Positions 8,650 through 18,233 are shown, counted from the stretch's first letter. The stretch: 64,000 nucleotides of DNA from Mycobacterium yunnanensis (GCF_025823185.1 NZ_JACKVK010000011.1:496615-560614); one strand, 5' to 3'. Notes: generated from the letters alone by a model not told the origin. Numbers and translations: made by a program.

Positions 8650-9318
8650 TCAGGCGGTGCGCGCGCTCCACTCCGCAGTGCGCTCCGGTGTAGCCTCCGC
8701 CAACGCCCGCCTGGTGGCCTCCACGTCGAAGTCCTTGCCGTACACCGGCGTTCCCGGCTGCTGGCGCCAGGACTGTGCGATTGGACCGGCGTCGACGGCA
8801 TCGAATCCGAGCTCCTCGACGACACCGTGCACCAGGTCGCGGCCGGCACCGTCCTCGCCGGCGACCGGCAACGCGATGCGGTTCGGGGCACCGGCGGGGA
8901 CGCCGTTGTCCAACAGATGCTTCCACCAGATGCCGTTGAACACCTTGTACACCGGTGCGCCGATCTGGTCGGCGACCCAGGCGCTCTCGACCTGACCGTC
9001 CTCGATGGCGGCGATCTCACCGTCGCGCTGCTGCGGGTAGTAGTTGTTGGTCTCGATGACCGGGGCGCCCGGCTTGCGGGCGTCGACGATGCCGCTGACC
9101 AGATCGGGCACGTTCTTCTGCGGGATGCTGAGGATGACGAGGTCGGCATCGGCCGCGGCGTCCTTGGCCCAGACCGCCGTCGCACCGGTCTCGGCGGCGA
9201 GCTCCGACAACGTCTCCGGGGACCGTGAATTGGCCACTGCCACCTTGTGTCCCAATTGGCACAGCCGCCGCGTCAGCGTGCCGCCGATCTGTCCTGCTCC
9301 GATGATGCCGATCTTCAC
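8650..9318 (-). CDS. NADPH-dependent F420 reductase-like NAD(P)-binding protein
   Basis: A 222-residue protein. The N-terminal Rossmann motif GIIGAGQIGGTL is followed by VAVANSRSPETL, a stretch with Ser/Arg residues suited to NADP+ recognition. DLVILSIPQKNVPDL and PVIETNNYYPQQRDG fit the NADP-oxidoreductase/coenzyme-F420-dependent family. No coenzyme F420 residue can be assigned with confidence, so the substrate is open. The GTG start at 9318 has GGAGG upstream. It lies 97 nt downstream of the hydrolase gene on the same strand. Confidence 0.65.
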   Translation of the reverse strand: MKIGIIGAGQIGGTLTRRLCQLGHKVAVANSRSPETLSELAAETGATAVWAKDAAADADLVILSIPQKNVPDLVSGIVDARKPGAPVIETNNYYPQQRDGEIAAIEDGQVESAWVADQIGAPVYKVFNGIWWKHLLDNGVPAGAPNRIALPVAGEDGAGRDLVHGVVEELGFDAVDAGPIAQSWRQQPGTPVYGKDFDVEATRRALAEATPERTAEWSARTA

Positions 9319-9415
9319 GAGGTGCCTCCGTTGGCTCGGTGGTGAGACGTGACCACGGGGCGGCCACGGTGAGGTTCAACCGGCGTCCACCCCGCGCGCA
9401 TTCCTCGCCGGCGCC

Positions 9416-10318
9416 TCAGACGGCGGCGACCCGGTTCACGTGGGCGAAGAAGTGGCGCAGGACGTCCTCGGGCGCCTCGATCTGGGGCCAGTGCGCGATG
9501 TCGTCGGCCAGCATCACCACGTCGGCATTGGGGATCACCTCGGAGTAGCGCCGCGCCATGTGCCGCCCGGAGTTGGGGTCGCTCGGGCCGTCGATCAAGC
9601 GCATCGGCACGGCGGTCTCCCGCATCGCGCGCACCCAGCGGTTGCGATGACGGTAACGGTCGGCGACGAAGCGGCCCACCGCGTGACTCACCCGCCTGCC
9701 GTCGTTGAAGTCCAGGATCTGGTGGAATTGCTCGAGCTGCCGCGGCGTCGGCTTGGTGTTCGCGCCAAACATCTGATCGAGCGTGCGGTCCACCACCCGC
9801 CGCGCCAACCCGCTGCCCTGGAATCGACTCGTCATGTCGCCCAACGGAGTTCGCGACATCAGCTTCTGCAGCAGTCGCGGCGTGTACGCCTCGTTGAACA
9901 GCCCGCCGTTGAGCCAGGTGATCGACTCGATGACCGGAGCGCCGTAGGCGTTGTCACCGGCCTCGTACCTGGCGAGCAACTCTTGGCCGACGGAGTCGCC
10001 GAGGTCGTGGGCCAGCACGTGGCACGAGTCGACGCCCAAGTGCAGCAACAGTGCCTCGTGCATGTCGGCGTGGTCGGACACCGAGTACTCGTAGACCGTC
10101 GGCTTGTCGGAGAAGCCCATGCCGATCATGTCCGGTGCGATCACGGTGAACCGCTGCACCAGCGTGGGCCAGATCAGCGACCAGTCCCACGAGCTGAACG
10201 GGTACCCGTGGATCAGGAGCAGCGCAGGCCCGGAGCCCTCGACGCGGTAGAACACGTCGAACCCGAGGTAGTCGAAGTGTCGACCGGTGGTCTTCCAGCG
10301 CTCCAGTTCGGCGTCCAT
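9416..10318 (-). CDS. Alpha/beta hydrolase of the epoxide hydrolase/haloalkane dehalogenase type
   Basis: A 300-residue cytosolic hydrolase. The oxyanion motif LLIHGYP (residues 34-40) is followed by SSWDW. The nucleophile elbow is VLAHDLGDSVG with Asp105 in the nucleophile position. Asp instead of Ser places it with epoxide hydrolases and haloalkane dehalogenases rather than esterases. A cap region follows, and the catalytic-His candidate is in DDIAHWPQ near residue 277. The substrate is unknown. It starts 29 nt after dxs; TAGGCT 6 nt before the ATG suggests its own leaderless promoter. Confidence 0.8.
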   Translation of the reverse strand: MDAELERWKTTGRHFDYLGFDVFYRVEGSGPALLLIHGYPFSSWDWSLIWPTLVQRFTVIAPDMIGMGFSDKPTVYEYSVSDHADMHEALLLHLGVDSCHVLAHDLGDSVGQELLARYEAGDNAYGAPVIESITWLNGGLFNEAYTPRLLQKLMSRTPLGDMTSRFQGSGLARRVVDRTLDQMFGANTKPTPRQLEQFHQILDFNDGRRVSHAVGRFVADRYRHRNRWVRAMRETAVPMRLIDGPSDPNSGRHMARRYSEVIPNADVVMLADDIAHWPQIEAPEDVLRHFFAHVNRVAAV

Positions 10319-10324
10319 GGGCGA

Positions 10325-10330
10325 AGCCTA
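10325..10330 (-). promoter_or_regulatory. Candidate -10 element (TAGGCT) for the hydrolase at 9416-10318
   Basis: Read on the minus strand, TAGGCT is followed by 6 nt and then the ATG. There is no Shine-Dalgarno sequence in front of this start, consistent with a leaderless mRNA. Confidence 0.4.
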
Positions 10331-10347
10331 GGCCCGCGGGGATGGCG

Positions 10348-12261
10348 CTAGTCGACCCGGTCGGTGACTTCGGATTCGCCAACCGAACTGCCGAGCGCGG
10401 CCACCCAGCCGGTGATCTGGCGGGAGATGTTCTGATCGGTCAGGCCCAGATCCGCGAGCACCTCGGTGCGGGAGGCGTGGTCCTGGAACTCCTGAGGAAC
10501 GCCGACGTCCCGGCAGGGCACGTCGATCTCGTTGCGCCGCAAGGCCGCCGACACCGACGATCCGATGCCGCCGTGCAGACCGTGGTCCTCGAGCGTGACG
10601 ACCAGCTTGTGCGCCACCGCGAGCGGGCCAAGCACCTCGGGCACCGGCAACACCCAGCGGGGGTCGACGACGGTGACGCCGATCCCCTGGTTGCGCAGCC
10701 GCTCGGCCACCGACAGCGCCATCGAGGCGAACGACCCGACCGCAACCAGCAGGACGTCCTGGCTCAACCCGTCGGCAGGCACCGCGAGCACGTCGACGCC
10801 GTCGCGGCGTTCCACCGCCGGGATGTCCTCCCCGACGTCGCCCTTCGGGAAGCGGATCGCGGTGGGAGCGTCCTTGACCTCCAGCGCCTCGCCCAGCTCC
10901 TCGCGCAGCCGCGCCGCGTCTCGCGGAGCGGCCACCCGCATGCCAGGCACCACGCCGAGGATCGACATGTCCCAGACCCCGTTGTGACTGGCGCCGTCGG
11001 GACCGGTCACCCCGGCGCGATCGAGCACGATCGTCACCGGAAGCCGGTGCAGCGCAACGTCCATCATCATCTGGTCGAAGGCCCGGTTGAGGAACGTCGA
11101 GTAGATCGCGACGACCGGGTGCATGCCACCCATCGCCAGACCCGCCGCCGAGGTCATGGCGTGCTGCTCGGCGATGCCCACGTCGAAGAAGCGGTCGGGG
11201 AACCGCTGCCGGAATGCGCTCAGACCGGTCGGGCCCGGCATCGCCGCGGTGATGGCGACGACGTCGCGGCGCTTGGCGGCACGCTTGATGAGCTCGTCGG
11301 AGAAGACCGACGTCCAACCTGGTGCGGCGACCGACGTCGCCAGTCCGGTTTGGGGGTCGATGATGCCGGTGGAGTGCATTTGCTCGGCCTCGTCGGACTC
11401 GGCGGGGCCGTATCCCATGCCCTTGCGGGTGGCCACGTGCACGATCACCGGGGCGTTGAAGCCGCGGGCGTGGCGCAGCGCAGCCTCGACCGCGTGCTCG
11501 TCGTGGCCGTCGATCGGGCCGACGTACTTGAGCCCGAGATCGGTGAACATCACCTGTGGGGACAACGCGTCCTTGATACCGGCCTTGACGCTGTGCATGG
11601 CTTGGTAGCAGACCTCGCCGATGAGCGGCAGCCCGCGCACGGCCTTGCGGCCCTCCTCCAACAGCCGTTCGTAGCCGGGCTGCAGGCGCAGAGCGGCCAG
11701 GTGATCGGCGAAGCCACCGATCGTCGGCGCGTAGCTGCGGCCGTTGTCGTTGACGACGATGATCACCGGTCGCTTCGACGCCGCGATGTTGTTCAGCGCC
11801 TCCCAGCACATGCCGCCGGTCAGCGCGCCGTCGCCCACGACGGCGACGACGTGACGGTTGCGGTGGCCGCTGAGCTCGAAGGCCTTCGCCAGACCGTCGG
11901 CGTAGGACAGCGCGGTGCTGGCGTGGCTGGACTCGACCCAGTCGTGCTCGCTCTCGCTGCGCGACGGATAGCCCGACAGCCCACCCTTCTTGCGGAGGTG
12001 GTCGAAGTCGGCGCAGCGGCCGGTCAGCATCTTGTGGACGTAGGCCTGGTGGCCGGTGTCGAAGATGATCGGATCGTGCGGTGAGTCGAACACCCGGTGC
12101 AGGGCGAGCGTCAGTTCGACGACGCCCAGGTTGGGGCCGAGATGTCCGCCGGTGGCAGCAACCTTGTGAATCAAGAATTCACGGATCTCGAGGGCGAGGT
12201 CCTTCATCTGTGACTGCGACAGGTTCTGCAGATCAGCGGGACCGCGGATCTCTGAGAGCAT
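10348..12261 (-). CDS. dxs: 1-deoxy-D-xylulose-5-phosphate synthase
   Basis: A 637-residue thiamine-diphosphate enzyme, the first step of the MEP isoprenoid pathway (pyruvate plus glyceraldehyde 3-phosphate). The TPP/Mg motif runs from VGDG (residues 142-145) to NN (157-158), and His40 lies in ATGGHLGPNLGVVEL. DVGIAEQHAMTSAAGLA carries the catalytic Glu, and GPTGLSAF and DRAGVTGPDGASHNG are family signatures. The ATG at 12261 matches the M. tuberculosis N-terminus (MLQQIRGPADL); an ATG one codon upstream is possible. Confidence 0.96.
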   Translation of the reverse strand: MLSEIRGPADLQNLSQSQMKDLALEIREFLIHKVAATGGHLGPNLGVVELTLALHRVFDSPHDPIIFDTGHQAYVHKMLTGRCADFDHLRKKGGLSGYPSRSESEHDWVESSHASTALSYADGLAKAFELSGHRNRHVVAVVGDGALTGGMCWEALNNIAASKRPVIIVVNDNGRSYAPTIGGFADHLAALRLQPGYERLLEEGRKAVRGLPLIGEVCYQAMHSVKAGIKDALSPQVMFTDLGLKYVGPIDGHDEHAVEAALRHARGFNAPVIVHVATRKGMGYGPAESDEAEQMHSTGIIDPQTGLATSVAAPGWTSVFSDELIKRAAKRRDVVAITAAMPGPTGLSAFRQRFPDRFFDVGIAEQHAMTSAAGLAMGGMHPVVAIYSTFLNRAFDQMMMDVALHRLPVTIVLDRAGVTGPDGASHNGVWDMSILGVVPGMRVAAPRDAARLREELGEALEVKDAPTAIRFPKGDVGEDIPAVERRDGVDVLAVPADGLSQDVLLVAVGSFASMALSVAERLRNQGIGVTVVDPRWVLPVPEVLGPLAVAHKLVVTLEDHGLHGGIGSSVSAALRRNEIDVPCRDVGVPQEFQDHASRTEVLADLGLTDQNISRQITGWVAALGSSVGESEVTDRVD

Positions 12262-12297
12262 CACCTGAGTTTACGCACGCAGCGGTCGCCGAGCCCG

Positions 12298-13569
12298 TCA
12301 AGGCTCGTACACGTCCGGCACGCCGTCGCCGTCCTCGTCGGCCGTTTCACGCCGGTGAATCCGCCGGTAGGCGGCATTGCGGCTGACCAGGACCACGGCC
12401 GCCAGCACACCTGCCAGCACCGACCCGACGAGCACCCCGATCTTGGCGTCGGCCCCCGTCACGGTGCCGTAACCGAAGGCCAGCTCACCGATGAGCAGTG
12501 ACACGGTGAAACCGATCCCCGCCAGCAGCGCGACCCCGAGCACGTCTCGCCAGGCCAAGTCGTCGTCGAGCCGAGCGCGGGAGAACTTGGCGAGCAGGAA
12601 TGTGGTGATGAACACACCCAGCGGTTTGCCGAGGACCAGCCCCGCCATGACGCCGAGGGTGACGGGGTGGGCGAGCGCGTCGACCAATCCGGCGACGCCG
12701 CCGACCGTCACCCCGGCGGCGAAGAACGCGAACACCGGGACCGCGACGACTGCCGAGACCGGTCGGAGCACGTGTTCGAAGCGCTCGGCGAGGGCGTGAC
12801 GCCCCAGCACCGGCACCGTGAACCCCAGCACCACGCCGGCCACCGTGGCGTGGATGCCGCTGGCGTGGACCAGTGCCCAGGTGGCCACCGCCAGCGGCAG
12901 CAAGATCCACCACCGGGTCGACCCGCGCTGCACGGCCAGCGCGAACAGCCCTCCCGGCAACAGTGCCAGCGCCAGCGGCCCGACGGCGAGGTGGTCGGTG
13001 TAGAAGAACGCGATGACGGTGATGGCCAGCAGGTCGTCGACGACTGCCAGCGTCAGCAGGAAGGTCCGCAGCGCGGTCGGCAGATGCGTCGACACCACGG
13101 CCAACACGGCCAGCGCGAAGGCGATGTCGGTGGCGATGGGTACGGCCCAACCGCCCAGGTTGTCCTGGTCCCCCGCCGCCACGTTGACCCCGATGAAGAT
13201 CGCGGCGGGCACGACCATGCCGCCGACGGCCGCGGCGATCGGCAGCGCGGCGCGCGCCGGGTCACGCAGATCGCCGGCGACGAACTCCCGCTTGAGTTCG
13301 GTGCCGACGACGAAGAAGAAGACGGCCAGCAGACCGTCGGCCGCCCACGACGCCAGGCTCAGCCGCAGGTGCAGGGACTCCGGTCCGACGGTCAGTTCCG
13401 ACAGCGCGCGGTAGGTGGCCGCCCACGGCGAGTTCGCCCAGACCAGCGCTGCGCCCGCGGCGACGAGCAGCAGCATGCCGCCGACGGTCTCGCGCCGCAG
13501 GATCTCCGAGACGCGGCTGGCCTCGGGCCATGACCCGCGGCTGAACAGCCGTGGGCCCGGGCCCGTCAC
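12298..13569 (-). CDS. nhaA: Na+/H+ antiporter NhaA
   Basis: A 423-residue membrane antiporter that exchanges external H+ for cytosolic Na+. About 12 hydrophobic helices are visible. The paired ion-binding aspartates are Asp178-Asp179 in AVVDDLLAI, and Asp148 sits in the broken-helix motif ATDIAFALAV. GTELKREF is a family signature. The GTG start lies 28 nt after the upstream RNA methyltransferase gene. The tail, ADEDGDGVPDVYEP, resembles a Ca2+-binding DxDGDG repeat and is absent from the NhaA proteins I know. Confidence 0.92.
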   Translation of the reverse strand: MTGPGPRLFSRGSWPEASRVSEILRRETVGGMLLLVAAGAALVWANSPWAATYRALSELTVGPESLHLRLSLASWAADGLLAVFFFVVGTELKREFVAGDLRDPARAALPIAAAVGGMVVPAAIFIGVNVAAGDQDNLGGWAVPIATDIAFALAVLAVVSTHLPTALRTFLLTLAVVDDLLAITVIAFFYTDHLAVGPLALALLPGGLFALAVQRGSTRWWILLPLAVATWALVHASGIHATVAGVVLGFTVPVLGRHALAERFEHVLRPVSAVVAVPVFAFFAAGVTVGGVAGLVDALAHPVTLGVMAGLVLGKPLGVFITTFLLAKFSRARLDDDLAWRDVLGVALLAGIGFTVSLLIGELAFGYGTVTGADAKIGVLVGSVLAGVLAAVVLVSRNAAYRRIHRRETADEDGDGVPDVYEP

Positions 13570-13597
13570 GACGGCCCCCGGTTGTCCGGCACGCTCG

Positions 13598-14794
13598 TCA
13601 CGACCGAGACAGCACCGCGACGCACTCCACGTGATGCGTCAGGGGGAACGAGTCGAATACCCGGATCTGCTCGACGGTGTACCCGTGCCCGCGGTAGAGA
13701 CCGACGTCGCGCGCGAATGACGCTGCCTCGCAGCCGATGTGGACGATGCGCGGCACCCGGGCCGCGGCCAGCAGGTCGACGACCTCGCGACCGGCACCGG
13801 TGCGGGGCGGGTCGAGTACGGCGACGTCGGCACCTCGCCGTTGCGTGGACAGCGCCCGTCGCACCGACTCGGTGAGCACCTCGACCCAGTCGAGGTCGGC
13901 CAGTGCGCTCCGCGCGGCCTTCGCCGATCCGCGGGACACGTCGACGCTGAGCACGTGCCCCGTCGGCCCCACCGCCTCGGCCAGCGTCGCCGCGAAGACG
14001 CCTGCGCCGCCGTACAAGTCCCACGCCGTCATCCCCGCGTCGAGGTTGGCCCATTGCCCGACCAGTGCGCTGTAGGTGGGCGCCGCATCGCGGTGCGCCT
14101 GCCAGAACGCGGTGACCGGGACGCTCCATGTTCGACCGCCGACGCGCTGCGTGGCCTCGTAGGACCCCTCGACCACCTTGGTCGAGGCCTTGCGGTCGGT
14201 GCGCGGACCCGTCTGCACGACGTGCCGTTCACCGGCGTCGTCGAGCACAACGTGCAGCTGCACGCCGGGTGGCCAAGTGGTGTCGTCCAGCCCCGCCAGC
14301 ATGCCGTCGGGGACCTGCCCGCACGACAGGTCGGTCACCAAATCCTCGCTGTGGTAACGATGGAACCCCGCTCGCCCGGCGTGTGGACCGTCGGTGGCGA
14401 CGTCCAGACGCACCCGGGTGCGCCACCCCGTTGGCCCCGTCGACCCGACTTCCTCGGCGGCACCCTGCCAGTGGTGCCCACCGAGCCGCTCGAGCTGATT
14501 GGCCACCACGTCGCCCTTGAGTCGGCGGGCGGCCTCGGGTGTCACGAACGCCAGATCGCAGCAACCCGATCCGTCGACGCCGGCAATGGGACACATGGAG
14601 TCGACGCGGTCGGGTGACGGCTCGAGGATCTCGACTGCCTCGGCGTGCCAATGACTTCCACGTTCGGAGGTGACGCGGGCGCGCACCACCTCGCCCGGCA
14701 GCGCATACCTCGTGAACACGACGCGTCCCTCGTGCCTGGCCACACAGCTGCCGCCGTTGGCCGGCGGCCCGACGGTCAAGGTGAGAGTGCTCAA
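13598..14794 (-). CDS. Class I SAM-dependent RNA (uracil-5) methyltransferase, TrmA/RumA family
   Basis: A 398-residue protein: an N-terminal TRAM-type domain (TVGPPANGGSCVARHEGRVVFTRYALPGE), a Cys cluster near residues 67-80 (MCPI...GCCDLAF) that could hold an iron-sulfur centre, then the methyltransferase. AWDLYGGAGVFAATLA is the SAM motif and LDPPRTGAGRE follows it. IGCEAASFARD provides the catalytic Cys. The TTG start at 14794 overlaps the permease stop as TTGA and was chosen for that reason; the frame upstream has no comparable coding signal. The target nucleotide is not predictable. It occupies the Rv2689c position. Confidence 0.85.
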   Translation of the reverse strand: MSTLTLTVGPPANGGSCVARHEGRVVFTRYALPGEVVRARVTSERGSHWHAEAVEILEPSPDRVDSMCPIAGVDGSGCCDLAFVTPEAARRLKGDVVANQLERLGGHHWQGAAEEVGSTGPTGWRTRVRLDVATDGPHAGRAGFHRYHSEDLVTDLSCGQVPDGMLAGLDDTTWPPGVQLHVVLDDAGERHVVQTGPRTDRKASTKVVEGSYEATQRVGGRTWSVPVTAFWQAHRDAAPTYSALVGQWANLDAGMTAWDLYGGAGVFAATLAEAVGPTGHVLSVDVSRGSAKAARSALADLDWVEVLTESVRRALSTQRRGADVAVLDPPRTGAGREVVDLLAAARVPRIVHIGCEAASFARDVGLYRGHGYTVEQIRVFDSFPLTHHVECVAVLSRS

Positions 14795-16782
14795 CTGAGG
14801 AATCCGCGCCGGGCGTCGCCGGGTGCCGGCTGCTCGTCGACGACCTTCAGCCGCTCGGAGGAACTCAACTGCCACGGCACCGAGGTGACCATCACGTTGG
14901 GCTCGAAGAGCAGCCGACCCTTGAGCCGCAACGCGCTCTGGTTGTGCAGCACCTGTTCCCACCAATGCCCTACGACGTACTCGGGGATGAACACGGTCAC
15001 CACGGTGCGCGGCGAGTCCTTGATGATGCGTTGGACGTAACTCAGGATGGGTCTGGTGATTTCGCGATAGGGCGACGCGATGACCTTGAGCGGCACCGTG
15101 ACGTCGCTGACCTCCCACTTGTGCACCAGCTGGTGGGCCTCCTCGTCGTCGACGTTGACGGTGATGGCCTCCAGCACGTCGGGACGCGTCGCCCTGGCGT
15201 AGGCCAGGGCCCGCTTGGTGGGCAGGTGCAGGTTCGACACCAGCACGATGGCGTGGTTGCGGCTGGGCAAGACCACGTCGCCCTGCTCGGCGGCGCGGGC
15301 CTCCAACTCCGACGACACGGTGGCGTAGTGCCTGTGGATCAGCTTCATGAGACCGAACAGTGCGCCCATGGCGAGGATGGCGATCCACGCCCCCGCCCGA
15401 AACTTCGTCACCACGACCACGATCAGCACGGCGCCGGTGCACAGCAGGCCGATCGCGTTGATGATGCGGGACCGGTACATCCGGCGCCGCTGCGTGGCAT
15501 CGGTCTCGATGCGCAGCAACCGAGTCCAGTGCCGCACCATCCCGATCTGGCTGAGAGTGAAGCTGACGAACACGCCCACGATGTAGAGCTGGATCAGCGC
15601 GGTCACCTCGGCTCGGAACGCCACCACGAAGGCGATCGCCGCGAACGCCAGGAACAGGATGCCGTTGGAGAACGCCAACCGGTCGCCGCGGGTGTGCAGC
15701 TGTCGTGGCAGGTACCGATCCTGCGCGAGAATCGAACCCAGCACGGGAAAGCCGTTGAAGGCGGTGTTCGCGGCGAGCACGAGGATCAGCGCCGTGACGC
15801 CTGCGATGAGGTACAAGCCGATTGGGAAGCCGTGGAACACCGCGTCGGCCAGCTGAGCGATCAACGTCTTGGGGTGATATCCCTGCGGGGCACCCACCAA
15901 CTGGTCGACGCTGTCGACCACCTTGGCGCCGGTCTCCTTGGCCAGCACGATGATTCCCATGAACAGCGACACCGCGATGGCGCCCAGCAGCAGCAGGGTC
16001 GTGGCCGCGTTGCGCGACTTGGGCTTCTTGAACGCGGGCACCCCGTTGCTGATGGCCTCGACGCCGGTCAACGCGGCGCAACCCGACGAGAACGCGCGCG
16101 CCACCAGGAACACCATCGCGAATCCCAAGACGTCACCGTGCTCGGACTTCACGGTGAAGCCGGCGGTCTCGGCCTGCAGGTGGTCACCGAGCACGAAGAT
16201 CTGGAACAACCCCCAGCCGACCATGAGGTACATGCCGATCATGAAGGCGTACGTCGGAATGGCGAACGCCGTGCCCGACTCCCTGATGCCGCGCAGGTTC
16301 AACGACGCCAACAGCAGGATCGCAGCGACGGCGAAGAGCACCTTGTGCTGGGCGATGAACGGCACGGCGGAACCGATGTTGGACATCGCCGAGGCCATCG
16401 ACACCGCCACCGTCAGCACGTAGTCGACGAGCAGCGCGCTGGCCACCGTCAGACCGGCGGTCGGCCCGAGGTTGGTGGTCACCACTTCGTAATCACCGCC
16501 GCCGGACGGGTAGGCGTGCACGTTCTGGCGGTAACTCGCGATGACGACGAGCATCACCGCTGCCACCGCCACACCGATCCACGGCGCCATCGTGTAAGCA
16601 CTCAGACCTGCCACGGAGAGGACGAGGAAGATCTCCTCGGGCGCGTAGGCCACCGACGACAGCGCGTCGGAGGCGAACACGGGCAGGGCGATTCGCTTGG
16701 GCAGCAACGTGTGCCCCATCGCGTCGCTGCGGAAGGGTCTACCCAGTACCAACCGGCGAGCGGCGGTAGAAAGCTTGGACAC
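14791..16782 (-). CDS. APC-superfamily amino acid permease with cytosolic tail
   Basis: A 663-residue membrane protein of the amino acid-polyamine-organocation superfamily. About 12 hydrophobic segments run from PVFASDALSSVAYAPEE to the segment near residue 470. A roughly 190-residue hydrophilic, probably cytosolic, C-terminal domain follows (IVLVSNLHLPTKRALAYA, with VIAS and VVTVFIPEYVVGHWWE). That tail resembles KUP-like/USP-like domains of this subfamily. The GTG at 16782 (VSKLSTAARR) was chosen over an ATG at 16803 because TACCCT precedes it by 8 nt and the protein then begins like its mycobacterial relatives. Substrate unknown; Rv2690c position. Confidence 0.85.
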   Translation of the reverse strand: MSKLSTAARRLVLGRPFRSDAMGHTLLPKRIALPVFASDALSSVAYAPEEIFLVLSVAGLSAYTMAPWIGVAVAAVMLVVIASYRQNVHAYPSGGGDYEVVTTNLGPTAGLTVASALLVDYVLTVAVSMASAMSNIGSAVPFIAQHKVLFAVAAILLLASLNLRGIRESGTAFAIPTYAFMIGMYLMVGWGLFQIFVLGDHLQAETAGFTVKSEHGDVLGFAMVFLVARAFSSGCAALTGVEAISNGVPAFKKPKSRNAATTLLLLGAIAVSLFMGIIVLAKETGAKVVDSVDQLVGAPQGYHPKTLIAQLADAVFHGFPIGLYLIAGVTALILVLAANTAFNGFPVLGSILAQDRYLPRQLHTRGDRLAFSNGILFLAFAAIAFVVAFRAEVTALIQLYIVGVFVSFTLSQIGMVRHWTRLLRIETDATQRRRMYRSRIINAIGLLCTGAVLIVVVVTKFRAGAWIAILAMGALFGLMKLIHRHYATVSSELEARAAEQGDVVLPSRNHAIVLVSNLHLPTKRALAYARATRPDVLEAITVNVDDEEAHQLVHKWEVSDVTVPLKVIASPYREITRPILSYVQRIIKDSPRTVVTVFIPEYVVGHWWEQVLHNQSALRLKGRLLFEPNVMVTSVPWQLSSSERLKVVDEQPAPGDARRGFLS

Positions 16783-16790
16783 GAGAGCCA

Positions 16791-16796
16791 AGGGTA
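16791..16796 (-). promoter_or_regulatory. Candidate -10 element (TACCCT) for leaderless permease mRNA
   Basis: On the minus strand TACCCT is followed by 8 nt and the GTG at 16782. No ribosome site precedes the GTG. If a longer start at 16803 were used, this element would lie inside the coding region. Confidence 0.35.
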
Positions 16797-16880
16797 AGCC
16801 CATGGGCGAATGGCTGTAGCGTTCCGGTTGCGCAGGTTCGCCACGAGCCGTGTCTGCCGAACCCCTGGGAGGATCGACGC

Positions 16881-17555
16881 GTGCGTGTAGTCGTAATGGG
16901 ATGCGGCCGGGTAGGCGCATCGCTGGCCGATGGCCTGGCCCGAATCGGCCACGAGGTGGCCGTCATCGACCGTGATGGCACCGCGTTTCACCGGTTGTCG
17001 CCCGAATTCCCCGGCGAGCGGGTCCTGGGCATGGGCTTCGACCGCGACGTGCTGCTGCGGGCCGGCATCGAGGGGGCGGGCGCGTTTGCCGCCGTCTCCT
17101 CCGGTGACAACTCCAACATCATCTCCGCCAGGGTCGCGCGGGAGACCTTCGGCGTCGAACGCGTCGTGGCCCGCATCTACGACGCCAAGCGCGCCGCCGT
17201 CTACGAGCGCCTGGGCATCCCCACGGTGGCGACGGTGCCGTGGACCACCGACCGTCTGCTCAACGTGCTGACCCGCGAGACCGAGACCACCAAGTGGCGG
17301 GACCCGTCGGGCAACGTGGGCGTCACCGAACTCCCTTTGCACGAGGGGTGGTTCGGCCGGCGGGTGACGGCGCTGGAGGCCGTCACCGGCGGTCGCGTGG
17401 CGTTCATGATCCGCTTCGGCACCGGGTTGCTTCCGGACAAGAAGACCGTGATCCAGGCCAGCGACCAGGTGTACATGGCCGCCATCTCGGGTCACGTCGC
17501 CGAGGCCATCGCCATCGCCGCGCAGCCACCGGGTGAGGACGCCGATGACCAGTGA
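16881..17555 (+). CDS. ceoB: TrkA-type potassium uptake regulator subunit (CeoB)
   Basis: A 224-residue cytosolic protein with an N-terminal RCK/TrkA-N Rossmann domain (VVVMGCGRVGASLADGL, then EVAVIDRD) and a C-terminal TrkA-C domain from about residue 140. Such proteins bind NAD(H) or nucleotides and gate a TrkH/KtrB-type K+ channel, which is not in this window. The GTG start has GGGAGG upstream. It is paired 18 nt upstream of a second TrkA protein, as Rv2691-Rv2692 are in M. tuberculosis. It is divergent from the permease. Confidence 0.9.
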   Translation: MRVVVMGCGRVGASLADGLARIGHEVAVIDRDGTAFHRLSPEFPGERVLGMGFDRDVLLRAGIEGAGAFAAVSSGDNSNIISARVARETFGVERVVARIYDAKRAAVYERLGIPTVATVPWTTDRLLNVLTRETETTKWRDPSGNVGVTELPLHEGWFGRRVTALEAVTGGRVAFMIRFGTGLLPDKKTVIQASDQVYMAAISGHVAEAIAIAAQPPGEDADDQ

Positions 17556-17573
17556 CCGACCAGGAGGGATCGC

Positions 17574-18233
17574 GTGAAGGTCGCCATCGCAGGGGCCGGT
17601 GCCGTCGGCCGGTCGATTGCCAGGGAACTCGTCGACGTCCACGACGTCACGCTGTTGGAGCGCAACCCCGACCACGTCGACACCGAGGCCATTCCGGCCG
17701 CGCAGTGGCGGCTCGGTGACGCCTGCGAGCTGACGCTGCTCGAAGCCGTCCGACTCGAGGAGTTCGACGTGGTCATCGCGGCCACCGGTGACGACAAGGC
17801 CAACGTGGTGCTCAGCCTCCTGGCCAAGACCGAGTTCGCGGTGCCACGGGTGGTGGCCAGGGTCAACGACCCCCGCAACGAGTGGCTCTTCGACGAGGCA
17901 TGGGGCGTCGACGTCGCGGTGTCGACCCCTCGGATGCTGGCCTCCCTGGTCGAGGAGGCGGTGTCCGTCGGCGACTTGGTGCGCCTGATGAGCTTCCGCA
18001 AGGGGCAGGCCAACCTCGTCGAGATCACCTTGCCCGACGACACGCCGTGGGGCGGCAAGGCCGTCAAGCGCCTCGAACTCCCCCGCGACGCCGCCCTGGT
18101 GACCATCCTGCGGGGTGCGCGCGTCATCGTGCCCGAAGACGACGAGCCGCTGGAGGGTGGTGACGAACTGCTGTTCGTCACCACCGACGAGGTCGAGGCC
18201 GAGCTGCGCGAACTGTTGCTGCGCGCCCGCTGA
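17574..18233 (+). CDS. ceoC: TrkA-type potassium uptake regulator subunit (CeoC)
   Basis: A 219-residue partner of the upstream protein. The RCK-N domain begins VAIAGAGAVGRSIAREL with the acidic DVTLLERN after strand 2. A TrkA-C domain (LVEITLPDDTPWGGKAVKRLEL) follows from about residue 140. The two probably form a hetero-oligomeric gating ring. The GTG start is preceded by AGGAGGG. The gene ends 4 nt from the convergent MFS gene. Confidence 0.9.
   Translation: MKVAIAGAGAVGRSIARELVDVHDVTLLERNPDHVDTEAIPAAQWRLGDACELTLLEAVRLEEFDVVIAATGDDKANVVLSLLAKTEFAVPRVVARVNDPRNEWLFDEAWGVDVAVSTPRMLASLVEEAVSVGDLVRLMSFRKGQANLVEITLPDDTPWGGKAVKRLELPRDAALVTILRGARVIVPEDDEPLEGGDELLFVTTDEVEAELRELLLRAR

Noticed and set aside
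9319..9415. GTGGT...ACCAC inverted repeat between the hydrolase and reductase genes
   Set aside because: The arms are only 5 bp with a long loop; such repeats are expected by chance in GC-rich DNA.
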